Of a DNA stretch of 64,000 bases, positions 52,448-62,691 are shown one piece after another. The stretch's first letter is position 1; each line of letters starts with the position of its first letter. The translations under genes and the position numbers were made by a program. This DNA comes from JAGHEK01 sp044426235. GTDB taxonomy: Bacteria; Bacillota; Clostridia; Peptostreptococcales; Peptostreptococcaceae. The notes below the pieces were generated by a model that made no database searches, had not been told where the DNA came from, and saw only the letters and a program-made list of their open reading frames with translations. The DNA is taken from positions 1 through 64,000 of the forward strand of contig JAWXUS010000005.1 of the NCBI GenBank assembly GCA_044426235.1. Direction: 5' to 3'.

Positions 52448-54820
52448 ATGAATAAGAAATCTTTAAGAGTTTTAGAATTTGATAAAATAGTAGAAATGTT
52501 AAAAGAAAAAGTTTCATCATCTCTTGGAATGAAATATGTAGATGATTTATATCCAAGTGGAGATTTTGATGAAGTTGAATATAGATTAAAAGAAACTAGT
52601 GAAACACAAGCTATATTAACTAAAAGAGGTTATATTGAACTTAGTGGAATTCACGATATTAAAGACAAAGTTAAAAGGGCTAGCGTTGGAGGAACTCTTG
52701 ATGCTTTAAGTATCTTAAAAATTGGAGAGAGTCTTCGAGTAGCTAGGACTTTAAAAAATAACTTATCGAGTAATGAAGAATTTAATTATCCAATAATTCA
52801 AGGACTTCTTGAAGGACTTTTTATATATAGAGATTTGGAAGATGAAATACTTAATGCAATAATTAGTGAAATTGAGATAAGTGATAATGCATCAAGTACT
52901 TTAAGAGATATTAGAAGGCGTATAATTCAAAAAAATCAATCGATAAGATCAAAGTTAAATTCAATAATTTCATCAAGCACATATCAAAAATATCTTCAAG
53001 ATGCAATAATATCAGTTAGAGGTGATAGATTTGTAATTCCTGTTAAATCAGAGTATAGATCTAATGTATCTGGTATTATTCACGATCAATCTTCATCTGG
53101 TCAAACATTATTTATAGAACCGATGACTATAGTTGATATGAATAATGAACTTCGTCAATTAAGACTTAGTGAAGAAGAAGAAATTGAAAGAATACTTCAA
53201 GAGTTTTCAAATAAGATTGGTGAAATAAATGAAGATTTAATGGCAAATCAAGAAATACTAGGGAGAGTAGATTTTGCATTTGCAAAAGGAAAACTTGCTA
53301 TTAGTATGAAAGCTATTGAGCCATTTTTAAATAGAGATAAATATATAAATATAAAAGATGGACGTCACCCACTTTTAGATAGAAAAATAGTAGTTGGAAA
53401 TGATATTTATTTAGGTAGAGATTTTGATACATTAGTTATTACAGGACCAAATACAGGAGGGAAAACTGTAACTATAAAGACTGTTGGTTTATTTGCTTTA
53501 ATGGTTCAAAGTGGACTTCATATAACTTGTAATTATGGAAGTTGTATGACAGTTTATGAAAATGTTTTTGCAGATATTGGAGATGAACAAAGTATAGAAC
53601 AGAGTTTATCTACATTCTCATCACATATGACAAATATAGTAGATATTTTAGATAAATTAAATGAAAATTCATTAGTTATATTTGATGAACTAGGAGCAGG
53701 AACAGATCCAATAGAAGGAGCAGCCCTTGCAGTTGCAATTCTTGAGGAAGTGAAATCTATTGGTGCAAGCTGTATTGCAACTACTCATTATACAGAAATA
53801 AAAAATTATGCTTTAGTAAATAAGGGAATTGAAAATGCTGCAGTTGATTTTGATGTTGAAAAATTAGAACCAACTTATAAATTATTAATTGGAGTTCCTG
53901 GAAAATCTAATGCATTTTCTATATCAAAAAGATTAGGACTTAGTGATTATGTTATATCTAAGGCTAAAGAATTTATAGATAGCGATAATATCGAACTTGA
54001 AGATGTTTTACTTAGAGTTGAAAAAAATAGAATTCAAACTGAAAAAGATAAAAAAGAAGCAGAAAGATTAAAAGAAGAAATAGAAAAAATTAAAAATGGA
54101 TATGAAGAAAAATTAGAAAAGATTGAAAATCAAAAAGAAAAGATAATGGAAAAAGCAAGGCAAGATGCTTTTAGTATAACCAGAGATGCAAAAGAAGAAG
54201 TTGAGAATATTATAAAAGAACTTAGAAAACTTGAAATTGAGAATGCATCAAAAGAAAAAAATAGACAAATTGAAGATTTAAGAAAAGAATTATCAAAGTC
54301 TATGGGTAATTTACAACCAACGGTTGAGAGTATGATTATACCTAAAGTGTCAAAGAAGGAAATTAAGGAATTAAAGGTTGGAGAAGAAGTAAAAGTAATT
54401 ACTCTAAATCAACAAGGAAGTGTTGTGTCAGTTGATAATAAGAGAAAAGAGGCAGTAGTTCAAATGGGAATTATGAAAATGACTCTACCATTTAAGTCTC
54501 TTGAAAAGGTTAAAAAAGAAGTAAAAACTACTGTAACTAAAAACACTAGAAAGATAATTACTCAAAAATCTGGAAAAGTTAGTCGTGAAGTTGATTTAAG
54601 AGGTCTTAATTTAGAAGAGGCGATACTTGATCTTGAAAAATATTTAGATGATGCATATCTTAGTGGACACGATAATGTAACTGTAATTCATGGAATTGGT
54701 ACAGGAGTATTAAAAAAGGGATTACAAGATATAATTATTAGAAATAAATGTGTTAAAAGTAAGAGAGATGGACAATATGGAGAAGGTGGTGCAGGAGTTA
54801 CTATTGTAACCTTTAAATAA
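52448..54820 (+). CDS. mutS2: MutS2 family ATPase/endonuclease
   Basis: A 790-residue homodimeric ABC-type ATPase with clamp and lever regions, Walker A GPNTGGKTVTIK, signature SLSTFSSHMTNI and Walker B VIFDELGAGTDP. A coiled-coil and KOW-like region follow, then a C-terminal Smr nuclease domain with DLRGLNLEEA and HGIGTGVLKKGLQ. MutS2 lacks the mismatch-recognition domain of MutS; it suppresses recombination and in Firmicutes resolves collided ribosomes. Length is normal. Confidence 0.97.
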   Translation: MNKKSLRVLEFDKIVEMLKEKVSSSLGMKYVDDLYPSGDFDEVEYRLKETSETQAILTKRGYIELSGIHDIKDKVKRASVGGTLDALSILKIGESLRVARTLKNNLSSNEEFNYPIIQGLLEGLFIYRDLEDEILNAIISEIEISDNASSTLRDIRRRIIQKNQSIRSKLNSIISSSTYQKYLQDAIISVRGDRFVIPVKSEYRSNVSGIIHDQSSSGQTLFIEPMTIVDMNNELRQLRLSEEEEIERILQEFSNKIGEINEDLMANQEILGRVDFAFAKGKLAISMKAIEPFLNRDKYINIKDGRHPLLDRKIVVGNDIYLGRDFDTLVITGPNTGGKTVTIKTVGLFALMVQSGLHITCNYGSCMTVYENVFADIGDEQSIEQSLSTFSSHMTNIVDILDKLNENSLVIFDELGAGTDPIEGAALAVAILEEVKSIGASCIATTHYTEIKNYALVNKGIENAAVDFDVEKLEPTYKLLIGVPGKSNAFSISKRLGLSDYVISKAKEFIDSDNIELEDVLLRVEKNRIQTEKDKKEAERLKEEIEKIKNGYEEKLEKIENQKEKIMEKARQDAFSITRDAKEEVENIIKELRKLEIENASKEKNRQIEDLRKELSKSMGNLQPTVESMIIPKVSKKEIKELKVGEEVKVITLNQQGSVVSVDNKRKEAVVQMGIMKMTLPFKSLEKVKKEVKTTVTKNTRKIITQKSGKVSREVDLRGLNLEEAILDLEKYLDDAYLSGHDNVTVIHGIGTGVLKKGLQDIIIRNKCVKSKRDGQYGEGGAGVTIVTFK

Positions 54821-54892
54821 AATATTTTAATTCTTGAAAAAAATATAGATTTGATTTAACATAAGAAAGTAACTAAAGAAAAGGAGAAATTT

Positions 54893-56593
54893 ATGAAAGA
54901 TTTTAAATTATTAGTGTCGGAAATTTTAAAAAATGAAATAGAAGATTTAACGTTAGATGAAATAGTTGGTTTAATTGAAATACCACCAAACAAAGATATG
55001 GGAGATTATGCATTTCCATGTTTTAAATTAGCTAAGACTTTTAGAAAAGCACCAAATATGATAGCAGAAGATTTAGCAGGTAAAATAAACTTAACTTATG
55101 AAGTAACTAAGGTTATAAACTTAGGAGGATACGTAAACTTTTTTGTTAATAAGAGTAGTTTAGCAAAAACTGTTATAGAAAATGTATTATCTCAAAAAGA
55201 AAAGTATGGACATTCAAATTTAGGAGAAAATAAAAATATAGTAATAGATTTTTCATCTCCAAATATTGCAAAGCCATTTCATATAGGACACATAAGAACT
55301 ACTGTAATAGGTAATTCTCTACATAAAATATATAAATCTCAAGGATATAACATAATAAGAGTAAATCATTTAGGTGATTATGGAACTCAATTTGGAAAGC
55401 TAATAGTAGCATTTAAAAAATGGGGTAATAAAGAAGAAATAGAAAAAGAGCCAATTAAAGAATTACTTAAATTATATGTTAAGTTTCACGATGAAGCTGA
55501 AATAGATAACACATTAGAAGACGAAGCTAGAGCTTATTTTACTAAACTAGAAGCAGGGGACAAAGAAGCTAAAGAACTTTGGCAATGGTTTAGAGATGAA
55601 AGTTTAAAGGAATTTGATAGAGTTTATAAGTTACTTGATATAGAATTTGATTCGTATAATGGAGAAAGTTTCTATTCAGATAAAATGGATAGAGTTATAA
55701 ATATGATTTCTGATAAGGGAATACTTAAAGAGTCTCAAGGAACTAACATTGTTGATTTAGAAGAACATAATATGCCTCCTGCACTTATAACTAAAAAAGA
55801 TGGATCAACTCTTTATATGACAAGAGATTTAGCAGCTGCACTTTATAGAAAAGAAACTTATGATTTTGAAAAATGTATATACGTTGTTGGATCACAACAA
55901 AGTCTTCATTTCTCACAATTATTTAAAGTATTAGAACTTTTAGGACTAGAGTGGTCAAAAGATTTATTACATACTCCATTTGGTATGGTAGCGCTTGAAG
56001 AAGGAACAATGTCTACAAGAAAAGGTAGAGTAGTTTTCCTTGAAGATGTTTTAAATCAAGCAATAAACAAGATAAAAGAAACTATGAAGGTTAAAAATCC
56101 TGATTTTGAAAATGTAGAAGAAGTTTCTAAAATGGTAGGAGTTGGAGCAGTTGTATTCCAAGAATTATCAAATAGTAGAATAAAAGATTATACATTCTCT
56201 TGGGAGAGAACTTTAAGTTTTGATGGTGAAACAGGACCATACGTTCAGTATACTCATGCAAGATGTTGTGCTGTTATTAGAAAAGCAAACCAAGAAATAT
56301 CAACTGATATAAATTATGATTTATTATCTGATACTGATAGTTCTGAGGTATTAAAGGTTATAGAATCATTAAATAAAAATATATTAAATGCTATGAGAAA
56401 GAATGAACCTCACATAATAAGTAGATTCTGTCTTGATTTAGCACAAGCATTTAATAAATTCTATCATGATAATCCAATTATTGTTGAAGATGGAGAACTT
56501 AAAAAAGCTAGATTAGCACTTGTTGAAGCAACAAGACAATCTTTAGAAAATGGATTAAGTCTTCTTGGAATGAAAGCACCAGAGAGAATGTAG
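54893..56593 (+). CDS. argS: Arginyl-tRNA synthetase
   Basis: A 566-residue class I synthetase. The N-terminal Add1 domain binds the tRNA D-loop. The catalytic core has the HIGH motif as FHIGHIR within DFSSPNIAKPFHIGHIRTT, and the KMSKS equivalent is MSTRKGR. The helical anticodon-binding domain closes the protein (ARLALVEATRQSLENGLSLLG). AAGGAG precedes the ATG. Its stop codon begins the terminator stem. Confidence 0.98.
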   Translation: MKDFKLLVSEILKNEIEDLTLDEIVGLIEIPPNKDMGDYAFPCFKLAKTFRKAPNMIAEDLAGKINLTYEVTKVINLGGYVNFFVNKSSLAKTVIENVLSQKEKYGHSNLGENKNIVIDFSSPNIAKPFHIGHIRTTVIGNSLHKIYKSQGYNIIRVNHLGDYGTQFGKLIVAFKKWGNKEEIEKEPIKELLKLYVKFHDEAEIDNTLEDEARAYFTKLEAGDKEAKELWQWFRDESLKEFDRVYKLLDIEFDSYNGESFYSDKMDRVINMISDKGILKESQGTNIVDLEEHNMPPALITKKDGSTLYMTRDLAAALYRKETYDFEKCIYVVGSQQSLHFSQLFKVLELLGLEWSKDLLHTPFGMVALEEGTMSTRKGRVVFLEDVLNQAINKIKETMKVKNPDFENVEEVSKMVGVGAVVFQELSNSRIKDYTFSWERTLSFDGETGPYVQYTHARCCAVIRKANQEISTDINYDLLSDTDSSEVLKVIESLNKNILNAMRKNEPHIISRFCLDLAQAFNKFYHDNPIIVEDGELKKARLALVEATRQSLENGLSLLGMKAPERM

Positions 56594-56615
56594 ACAGCAC
56601 TAGCTGTCTATTTTT
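56591..56615 (+). terminator. Intrinsic terminator after argS
   Basis: Stem TAGACAGC / GCTGTCTA with a 4-nt loop and TTTTT; the TAG stop of argS is the first three bases. Confidence 0.88.
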
Positions 56616-56635
56616 CAATATAAGGAGGGATTTTT

Positions 56636-57550
56636 ATTAATAATTTAATTAATTCATATACTTCGTGCTTTAATAAAAATGATGTTTTTTTAGAAGAAAG
56701 TATATTAATAAATACTAAATGTTTGGTAGATGATAAAACCCAAAGATATGTTTTTATCGATAATAATAGATTAAAAGATGAAATAATTTATCACAGATAT
56801 TATGGACAAACTCTAAAAAGTAACAGTTTTTTGAGTATTTTACTTCCGCTTATTTTGTCTAATATAAATAAAGAAAAAAGTGAGATTGAATGTATTAGTC
56901 TTATAAAAAAATACGTTAATATTTTAAATAGGGAAGATGAAGTTTTTGATTATATTTTTTCAAGTATAATATATAATTCTGTTTTAAATGATTTAATTAA
57001 GGATAAGAATTTGGAATATGAAGATTTACTTCAAAATATAAAAGTTAGAATAATTGAAAATAATTTTAGTGAAACTATGGAAAAAAAAGATATCATAAAA
57101 TTTCAAATTAAAAGAATTGATTTAATAAAAAAAATTGATAATTATATTAATAAAGAACTTGATGAAAATGACAATTTATTAAATAACATTTTTAAGGTAT
57201 TATATTCAATTTATATTGAAGAAATAGAATTTATAGACTTTGATATTAATAATGTAAAAAAATCCATACTATCAGTATTAGGTACAACCTTTAATAATGA
57301 TAATACAGATTTTATTTTATCTATGGCAAATTACATAATAAAAATTCGAAATTATAACATAAACAAAACGATTTACAATCAAAAATCAGACCCCAGATAT
57401 TTAATTAGTTTAAACGAAGGTGATGAAAAGATTGATCCTATATTTGGTAAAGTAAAAGTTGAATTCAAATCTTTATATAATAATACATTACACATAAAAT
57501 TAAAATCGAAATCGGGTATTTATGATATGAAATTTTTAAAGAGTGATTAA
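56636..57550 (+). CDS. Unknown protein, apparent AUU start
   Basis: I do not recognise this 304-residue, Lys/Asn/Ile-rich, mainly helical protein; it has no signal peptide or clear membrane helix. A strong AAGGAGGG site lies at 56622-56629. The frame has TAA at 56621-56623 and then no ATG, GTG, TTG or CTG until TTG at 56723, which has no ribosome binding site. ATT at 56636 lies 7 nt after GGAGG, the same layout as infC, so I place the start there. The alternative start at 56723 would give 275 residues. The terminator for the gene lies inside its own 3' end. Confidence 0.6.
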   Translation: MNNLINSYTSCFNKNDVFLEESILINTKCLVDDKTQRYVFIDNNRLKDEIIYHRYYGQTLKSNSFLSILLPLILSNINKEKSEIECISLIKKYVNILNREDEVFDYIFSSIIYNSVLNDLIKDKNLEYEDLLQNIKVRIIENNFSETMEKKDIIKFQIKRIDLIKKIDNYINKELDENDNLLNNIFKVLYSIYIEEIEFIDFDINNVKKSILSVLGTTFNNDNTDFILSMANYIIKIRNYNINKTIYNQKSDPRYLISLNEGDEKIDPIFGKVKVEFKSLYNNTLHIKLKSKSGIYDMKFLKSD

Positions 57551-57564
57551 CTCTCTAAAAATTT
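57530..57564. terminator. Bidirectional terminator embedded in two overlapping coding ends
   Basis: A 15-bp inverted repeat AAATTTTTAAAGAGT / ACTCTCTAAAAATTT (one mismatch) spans the convergent stop codons and is A/T-rich on both outer flanks. Confidence 0.65.
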
Positions 57565-57741
57565 TATGAAATCTTCTTGAGATGTACCTGCTAAAAAACA
57601 TATTTCTTCAACCATATTGTTTCTAAGATTTATGAAATCTTTTAGACCAGTATTTTCATTAGTATATTCTAATGCTTTTATTATAAGTAATAAATCTTCT
57701 TTTGATAGTGAATTTATTGAAATTTTATCAAACATATCCAT
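57547..57741 (-). CDS. Small unknown protein, 64 residues
   Basis: A short, acidic, helical, soluble-looking protein (DMFDKISINSLSKEDLLLIIKALEY...) that I cannot assign. On the minus strand GAAGGGGG lies 8 nt before the ATG at 57741, supporting a real gene. Its stop codon overlaps that of the convergent gene: the TTAA at 57547-57550 serves both strands. Confidence 0.65.
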   Translation of the reverse strand: MDMFDKISINSLSKEDLLLIIKALEYTNENTGLKDFINLRNNMVEEICFLAGTSQEDFIKFLES

Positions 57742-57920
57742 TCAGGATACCCCCTTCTATTTTAAGATATATACAAGGGAAATTATACATTATTTTTGAC
57801 AAAAAGTAAATTTATTGATGATTTATAATAGATAAATTAATGAAAAAAATAAAAATATGTTTAATTATGATTTGAATTAAGTTAAAATATAAGATTTAAA
57901 TTTAAAAATTGAGGTGAAAA

Positions 57921-59675
57921 ATGAAAATATTATTAACAACTCTAAATTCTAAATTTATTCATACGAATTTAGCAATTAGATATTTAAAAGAGTTTGTACG
58001 TGATATACAGACTGTTGATATAAAAGAATACACAATAAATAATAGTTTAGACTACATATTAAAAGACATTCACAAGGGAAATTATGATGTGGTGCTTTTT
58101 TCAACATACATTTGGAATGTTGATGATATTTCTAAACTTTGTGAGAATATAAAGAAAATAAATCAAAATATTAAAATTGCACTTGGTGGACCCGAAGTTA
58201 GTTATGATAGTGTAGATTTTATGGAAAAACATAGTTTTGTAGATTATATATTATTTGGTGAAGGTGAATTAGTATTTAAAGATTTAGTTCTTACTCTTCA
58301 AAATAAGAAAGAACTTAAAGATACTAAAGGTATTGTTTATAGAGAAAATGGTGAAATAATTAAAACTGATGATATGCCATATCTTTATGATTTAGATTTA
58401 ATACCAAGTCCTTACGATAATTTAGATATATCTGAATATGAAAATAGAATAGTTTATTATGAAACTTCAAGAGGTTGTCCATTTAATTGTCAGTACTGTT
58501 TATCTTCAACTTTAGAAGGTCTTAGATATTTTAGTATAGAAAGAGTTAAGAAAGATCTTAAGAATTTAATTGATGCAAAAGTATCTCAAATTAAGTTTAT
58601 AGATAGAACTTTTAATGCGAATAAAAAGTTTGCAAAAGAAATTATGAATTTTTTAATGGAAAATGATAATGATTACACGACTTATCATTTTGAAGTAACT
58701 GCACATTTATTAACTGATGATATGATTGATTTCTTAGAAAACTGTAAAGAAGGATTATTCCAATTTGAAATAGGAGTACAAACTACTAATCAAGATGCTT
58801 TAAACGAAGTTGGTAGACGAGATGATTTTAATAAATTATCTTACGTTGTAAGAAAGATTGCATCATTTAGAAATATACATCAACATTTAGATTTAATTGC
58901 GGGACTTCCATTTGAGAATTATGATAGTTTTGAAAATTCATTTAACGATGTTTTCAACTTAGGAATTGAACATATACAACTTGGTTTCTTAAAGATGATA
59001 AAAGGAACTGGTGTTAGAAATAGAGCGGATATACACGGATATCAGTATAAGGATTATGCACCGTATGAAATTCTTTTTAATAACTATATAAATTATGATG
59101 AAATGCTTAAATTAAAAGATATCGAAGATATAATTGAAAAGTATTATAACTCTAAAAACTTTACTTTAAGTATGAGATATATTATTTTTAATTATTATAG
59201 CAAAAGTCCATTTAAATTCTTTGAAGAATTTGCATCGTATTTTGATGATAACGGGCATTTTGATATTTCTCAAGGGAAAAATCAATTATACAATATATTA
59301 CTTGATTTCTACTTCGAAAAAGTTAATAAAAATAACGAATTATTTAGAGATATATTAAAATACGATTATGTTTCACTTGGAAAGACTTCAAATATTCCAA
59401 ACTTCTTTGATAAGTATGAAATAGAAGATTTTAAAAATAGATGTCACGTATTTTTACAAAATGAAGAACATTTAGAAATGTACTTACCTAAATTTGTAAA
59501 CGTGCCTGCGAAACAAATTATAAAGAGTGTTCATTTTGAAAACTTTAAGTTTGATATCATAAAACTAAAAAGTGATGTTAAGTGTGAGGTAGAAAAAGTT
59601 GATAATATTATAATGTTTTATTATGATGATAAAAAGATTTTTGAAAAATCAAAAACGTTTAAAGTTAGTTTATAA
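57921..59675 (+). CDS. B12-binding radical SAM protein with DUF4080-type tail
   Basis: A 584-residue enzyme. An N-terminal cobalamin-binding Rossmann domain (about 1-140; LLTTLNSKFIHTNLAIRYLKEF, FSTYIWNVD) precedes the radical SAM core with the CxxxCxxC cluster motif in SRGCPFNCQYC (about 189-199). A C-terminal region typical of DUF4080 follows (about 400-584). Such proteins are widespread in Clostridia; some relatives methylate unreactive carbons, but the substrate here is unknown. A TPR protein gene follows with a 14-nt gap and may be a partner. Confidence 0.88.
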   Translation: MKILLTTLNSKFIHTNLAIRYLKEFVRDIQTVDIKEYTINNSLDYILKDIHKGNYDVVLFSTYIWNVDDISKLCENIKKINQNIKIALGGPEVSYDSVDFMEKHSFVDYILFGEGELVFKDLVLTLQNKKELKDTKGIVYRENGEIIKTDDMPYLYDLDLIPSPYDNLDISEYENRIVYYETSRGCPFNCQYCLSSTLEGLRYFSIERVKKDLKNLIDAKVSQIKFIDRTFNANKKFAKEIMNFLMENDNDYTTYHFEVTAHLLTDDMIDFLENCKEGLFQFEIGVQTTNQDALNEVGRRDDFNKLSYVVRKIASFRNIHQHLDLIAGLPFENYDSFENSFNDVFNLGIEHIQLGFLKMIKGTGVRNRADIHGYQYKDYAPYEILFNNYINYDEMLKLKDIEDIIEKYYNSKNFTLSMRYIIFNYYSKSPFKFFEEFASYFDDNGHFDISQGKNQLYNILLDFYFEKVNKNNELFRDILKYDYVSLGKTSNIPNFFDKYEIEDFKNRCHVFLQNEEHLEMYLPKFVNVPAKQIIKSVHFENFKFDIIKLKSDVKCEVEKVDNIIMFYYDDKKIFEKSKTFKVSL

Positions 59676-59689
59676 TAGTGGAGGATTTT

Positions 59690-60832
59690 ATGAAATTTAG
59701 AATAGAAAAAAGACTTTTAAAAAATGCAGAAGAATTATCTTTTATAAAGATTAAATATAACGGAGAATTTAAAGTCAAAGGATATACAATCCCAAAAGGT
59801 GGACTTGATGTTCCAATAAAAAATGATGTATTAGTAAAAGGTATAAAAGAAAATACTGCACAAGAAAAATTAAGTACTATGTCAATTGCAGATGCTATGA
59901 TTTATATGATTGGTATAGACAATAATTTTAGATTTAATGAGGAATATAAAAAATTCTTATTAGCATTTAGTGAAAGTGTTAAACTTGATTTAAAGTCTTA
60001 TATGGGATATATGTCTAATAAAAGTTTTGAAATCGGTGAAAATATAGATGCATTAATTTATTTAAAGGCATTAATAACATTTTATCCAGATGATATTGAA
60101 GGATTATATCATTATTCAATAGTTTGCCAAGAGGTTGCCACTAAGTGTCAAAAAGATGCAGATGAAAATTCTATGAATGACTATTTACTTGAGGCACTTG
60201 AAAAACTTCAAAAAGTTATAGATATTGATGAAGGATTTGCACTTGCTTATTACCATTTAGGATACCATTATTATAATTTAGGTCAATTTGTAAAATGTAG
60301 AGCTATGTGGAATGAGGCTATAAAACTTGGAGTTGATGAAGATACAGCTGCAGAAATTATGGATAATAACGGAAAAATGGATTATAAAATTCAGTATGAA
60401 GAAGGATATAGCTTAGTTTTCCAAGGAAGAGCAGAAGAAGGACTAGAAAAATTACTTCCTCTTGAAGATGAAAGCCCAGATTGGTGGAATCTATTATTTA
60501 TGATAGGTCTTGCATATAAGAATATGGGTGAAATTGAAGATGCAAAAAGATACTTCAATAAAATATTAATAACTAATGAAAATCAAGTTGACACACTTGT
60601 TGAGCTTGGTCTTTGTGAGGCAGCGCAGTTTAATATGTCAGGAGCTATTGAGTATTTTGAAAGAGCAGTAAAAATTAAAGAAGATCCTGAAATACTTTGT
60701 AATTTAGGTATGGCATATCTTAATAATGGAGAATTAGATGATGCAATTTACTTTATTGAAAGAGCATATGAATTAAATCCGGAAGATGAAGTTACAGTTT
60801 CTTGTATAAATGAATTAAATAAATATAGATAA
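59690..60832 (+). CDS. TPR-repeat protein
   Basis: A 380-residue protein with tetratricopeptide repeats from about residue 115 to the end, for example ALAYYHLGYHYYNLGQFVKCRAMWNEA and ILCNLGMAYLNNGELDDAIYFIERAYELNP. The N-terminal region (about 1-110) is unassigned. The ATG at 59690 is preferred because GTGGAGG just upstream is its ribosome binding site; the GTG at 59678 is part of that site. The short gap after the radical SAM gene suggests co-expression and perhaps a scaffold role. Confidence 0.85.
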   Translation: MKFRIEKRLLKNAEELSFIKIKYNGEFKVKGYTIPKGGLDVPIKNDVLVKGIKENTAQEKLSTMSIADAMIYMIGIDNNFRFNEEYKKFLLAFSESVKLDLKSYMGYMSNKSFEIGENIDALIYLKALITFYPDDIEGLYHYSIVCQEVATKCQKDADENSMNDYLLEALEKLQKVIDIDEGFALAYYHLGYHYYNLGQFVKCRAMWNEAIKLGVDEDTAAEIMDNNGKMDYKIQYEEGYSLVFQGRAEEGLEKLLPLEDESPDWWNLLFMIGLAYKNMGEIEDAKRYFNKILITNENQVDTLVELGLCEAAQFNMSGAIEYFERAVKIKEDPEILCNLGMAYLNNGELDDAIYFIERAYELNPEDEVTVSCINELNKYR

Positions 60833-60966
60833 AAATCGAATTAAAATTACAATTTTATAAAAAAAATACGTAATTTTACGAATTATTATAGAAAAATATT
60901 TAGATAAATGTTAAAATGGGTATAAGTATTGAGAATAAAAAATATATATTTTTTGGAGGGATTGTA

Positions 60967-62634
60967 ATGTTAACAGATATAGAAATAGCACAAAAAGCAG
61001 AAAAAATAGATATTAGAGAAGTAGCAAAAAGATTAAATTTAAGTGAAGATGATTTAGAACTTTATGGAAAATATAAAGCTAAAGTTGATTATAACTTATT
61101 AAATAGAGAAAAATCTACAAAATCGAAGTTAGTACTTGTAACTGCAATAAACCCAACTCCGGCAGGAGAAGGAAAAACTACTACTACTATAGGAGTTTCT
61201 GATGCACTTTCAAGCCTTGGAAAAAACACTGTTGTAGCACTTAGAGAGCCTTCATTAGGTCCTGTTTTTGGAGTTAAAGGAGGAGCTGCAGGTGGAGGAT
61301 ATGCACAAGTTGTTCCAATGGAAGATATAAACCTTCATTTCACAGGAGATTTCCACGCAATAGGGGCTGCGAATAATCTTTTATGTGCGATGCTTGATAA
61401 TCATATACATCAAGGTAATGAACTTGGGATAGATCCAAGAAGAATTACTTTTAGAAGAGTTGTTGATATGAACGATAGACAACTTAGAAATATAGTTGAT
61501 GGTATGGGTGGAAAAGTTCACGGAGTACCAAGAGAAGATGGATTTGATATAACTGTTGCATCTGAAGTTATGGCAGTATTTTGTTTATCTAATAATATTT
61601 CTGAATTAAAAGAAAAGTTAGGAAATATTATTATTGGATACACTTATAAAGATGAGCCTGTAACTGCAAAAGATATAAAAGCAAATGGAGCTATGGCAGC
61701 ACTTTTAAAAGATGCATTAAAGCCTAATTTAGTTCAAACTTTAGAACAAACTCCTGCATTCGTTCACGGTGGACCATTTGCAAATATTGCCCACGGGTGT
61801 AACTCAATAATAGCTACTAAGATGGCTATGCATTTTGCAGATTATGTTGTTACAGAAGCTGGATTTGGTGCAGATTTAGGTGCAGAGAAGTTTCTTGATA
61901 TAAAATGTAAGATGGCAGATATAAAACCAGATGCAGTAATAATTGTTGCAACTGTTAGAGCATTAAAATATAATGGCGGAGTTTTAAAAGCAGATTTAAA
62001 TAATCAAAACTTAGAGGCGCTTGAGAAAGGTATACCAAATCTTCTTAAGCACGTTGAAAATATAAATAAAGTATTTGGACTTCCTGCAGTTGTTGCAATA
62101 AATAAATTCCCAACTGATACGAACGAAGAAATTAAATTAATAGAAGATAAATGTAAGGAATTTAATGTTAATGTTAAATTATCTGAAGTTTGGGCTAAGG
62201 GTAGCGAGGGTGGAGTTGACCTTGCAAATGAAGTTTTAAGACTTGTTGAAGAAAAGAATGATTTTAAATACTGCTATGATGAAAAATTATCAATAAAAGA
62301 AAAAATTGAATCTATTGCGACTAAAATATATGGTGCAAATGGAGTAGATTTTAGTAAAGTAGCAGAAAAAGAAATTGAAAAGTTAGAAAGTTTAGGATTT
62401 AAAAATCTTCCAATTTGTATGGCAAAAACTCAATATTCATTAACTGATGATATGACTAAACTTGGAAGACCAACAAACTTTAGAATAACTGTAAGACAAA
62501 TAAATGTTTCAGCAGGGGCTGGATTTATAATAGCACTTACTGGAGATATAATGAAGATGCCAGGACTTCCAAAAGTTCCATCAGCAGAAAAGATTGATGT
62601 TGATGAAAATGGTGTTATAAGTGGATTATTCTAA
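60967..62634 (+). CDS. fhs: Formate-tetrahydrofolate ligase
   Basis: A 555-residue homotetrameric enzyme that joins formate to tetrahydrofolate with ATP, making 10-formyl-THF. The start is the ATG at 60967 after TTGGAGGG; the ATG at 60916 would add 17 residues not seen in the family. The signature NPTPAGEGKTTTTIGV (P-loop) is near residue 60, followed by REPSLGPVFGVKGGAAGGGYAQV. Length is normal. The downstream fchA encodes the next step, though a terminator lies between. Both serve one-carbon metabolism. Confidence 0.98.
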   Translation: MLTDIEIAQKAEKIDIREVAKRLNLSEDDLELYGKYKAKVDYNLLNREKSTKSKLVLVTAINPTPAGEGKTTTTIGVSDALSSLGKNTVVALREPSLGPVFGVKGGAAGGGYAQVVPMEDINLHFTGDFHAIGAANNLLCAMLDNHIHQGNELGIDPRRITFRRVVDMNDRQLRNIVDGMGGKVHGVPREDGFDITVASEVMAVFCLSNNISELKEKLGNIIIGYTYKDEPVTAKDIKANGAMAALLKDALKPNLVQTLEQTPAFVHGGPFANIAHGCNSIIATKMAMHFADYVVTEAGFGADLGAEKFLDIKCKMADIKPDAVIIVATVRALKYNGGVLKADLNNQNLEALEKGIPNLLKHVENINKVFGLPAVVAINKFPTDTNEEIKLIEDKCKEFNVNVKLSEVWAKGSEGGVDLANEVLRLVEEKNDFKYCYDEKLSIKEKIESIATKIYGANGVDFSKVAEKEIEKLESLGFKNLPICMAKTQYSLTDDMTKLGRPTNFRITVRQINVSAGAGFIIALTGDIMKMPGLPKVPSAEKIDVDENGVISGLF

Positions 62635-62643
62635 TTAATTATT

Positions 62644-62677
62644 AAGATTGCTATATTTATATAGCAATCTTTTTTTG
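62644..62677 (+). terminator. Terminator between fhs and fchA
   Basis: Perfect stem GATTGCTATA / TATAGCAATC and a run of T, 15 nt before the fchA start. It probably attenuates rather than separates the two genes, because no other promoter fits in the remaining gap. Confidence 0.85.
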
Positions 62678-62691
62678 AGAGGGCAATTATT

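Noticed and set aside
57617..57799. 60-codon plus-strand frame opposite the small gene at 57547-57741
   Set aside because: The minus-strand gene has a well-placed GAAGGGGG site; the plus frame has none and mirrors it.
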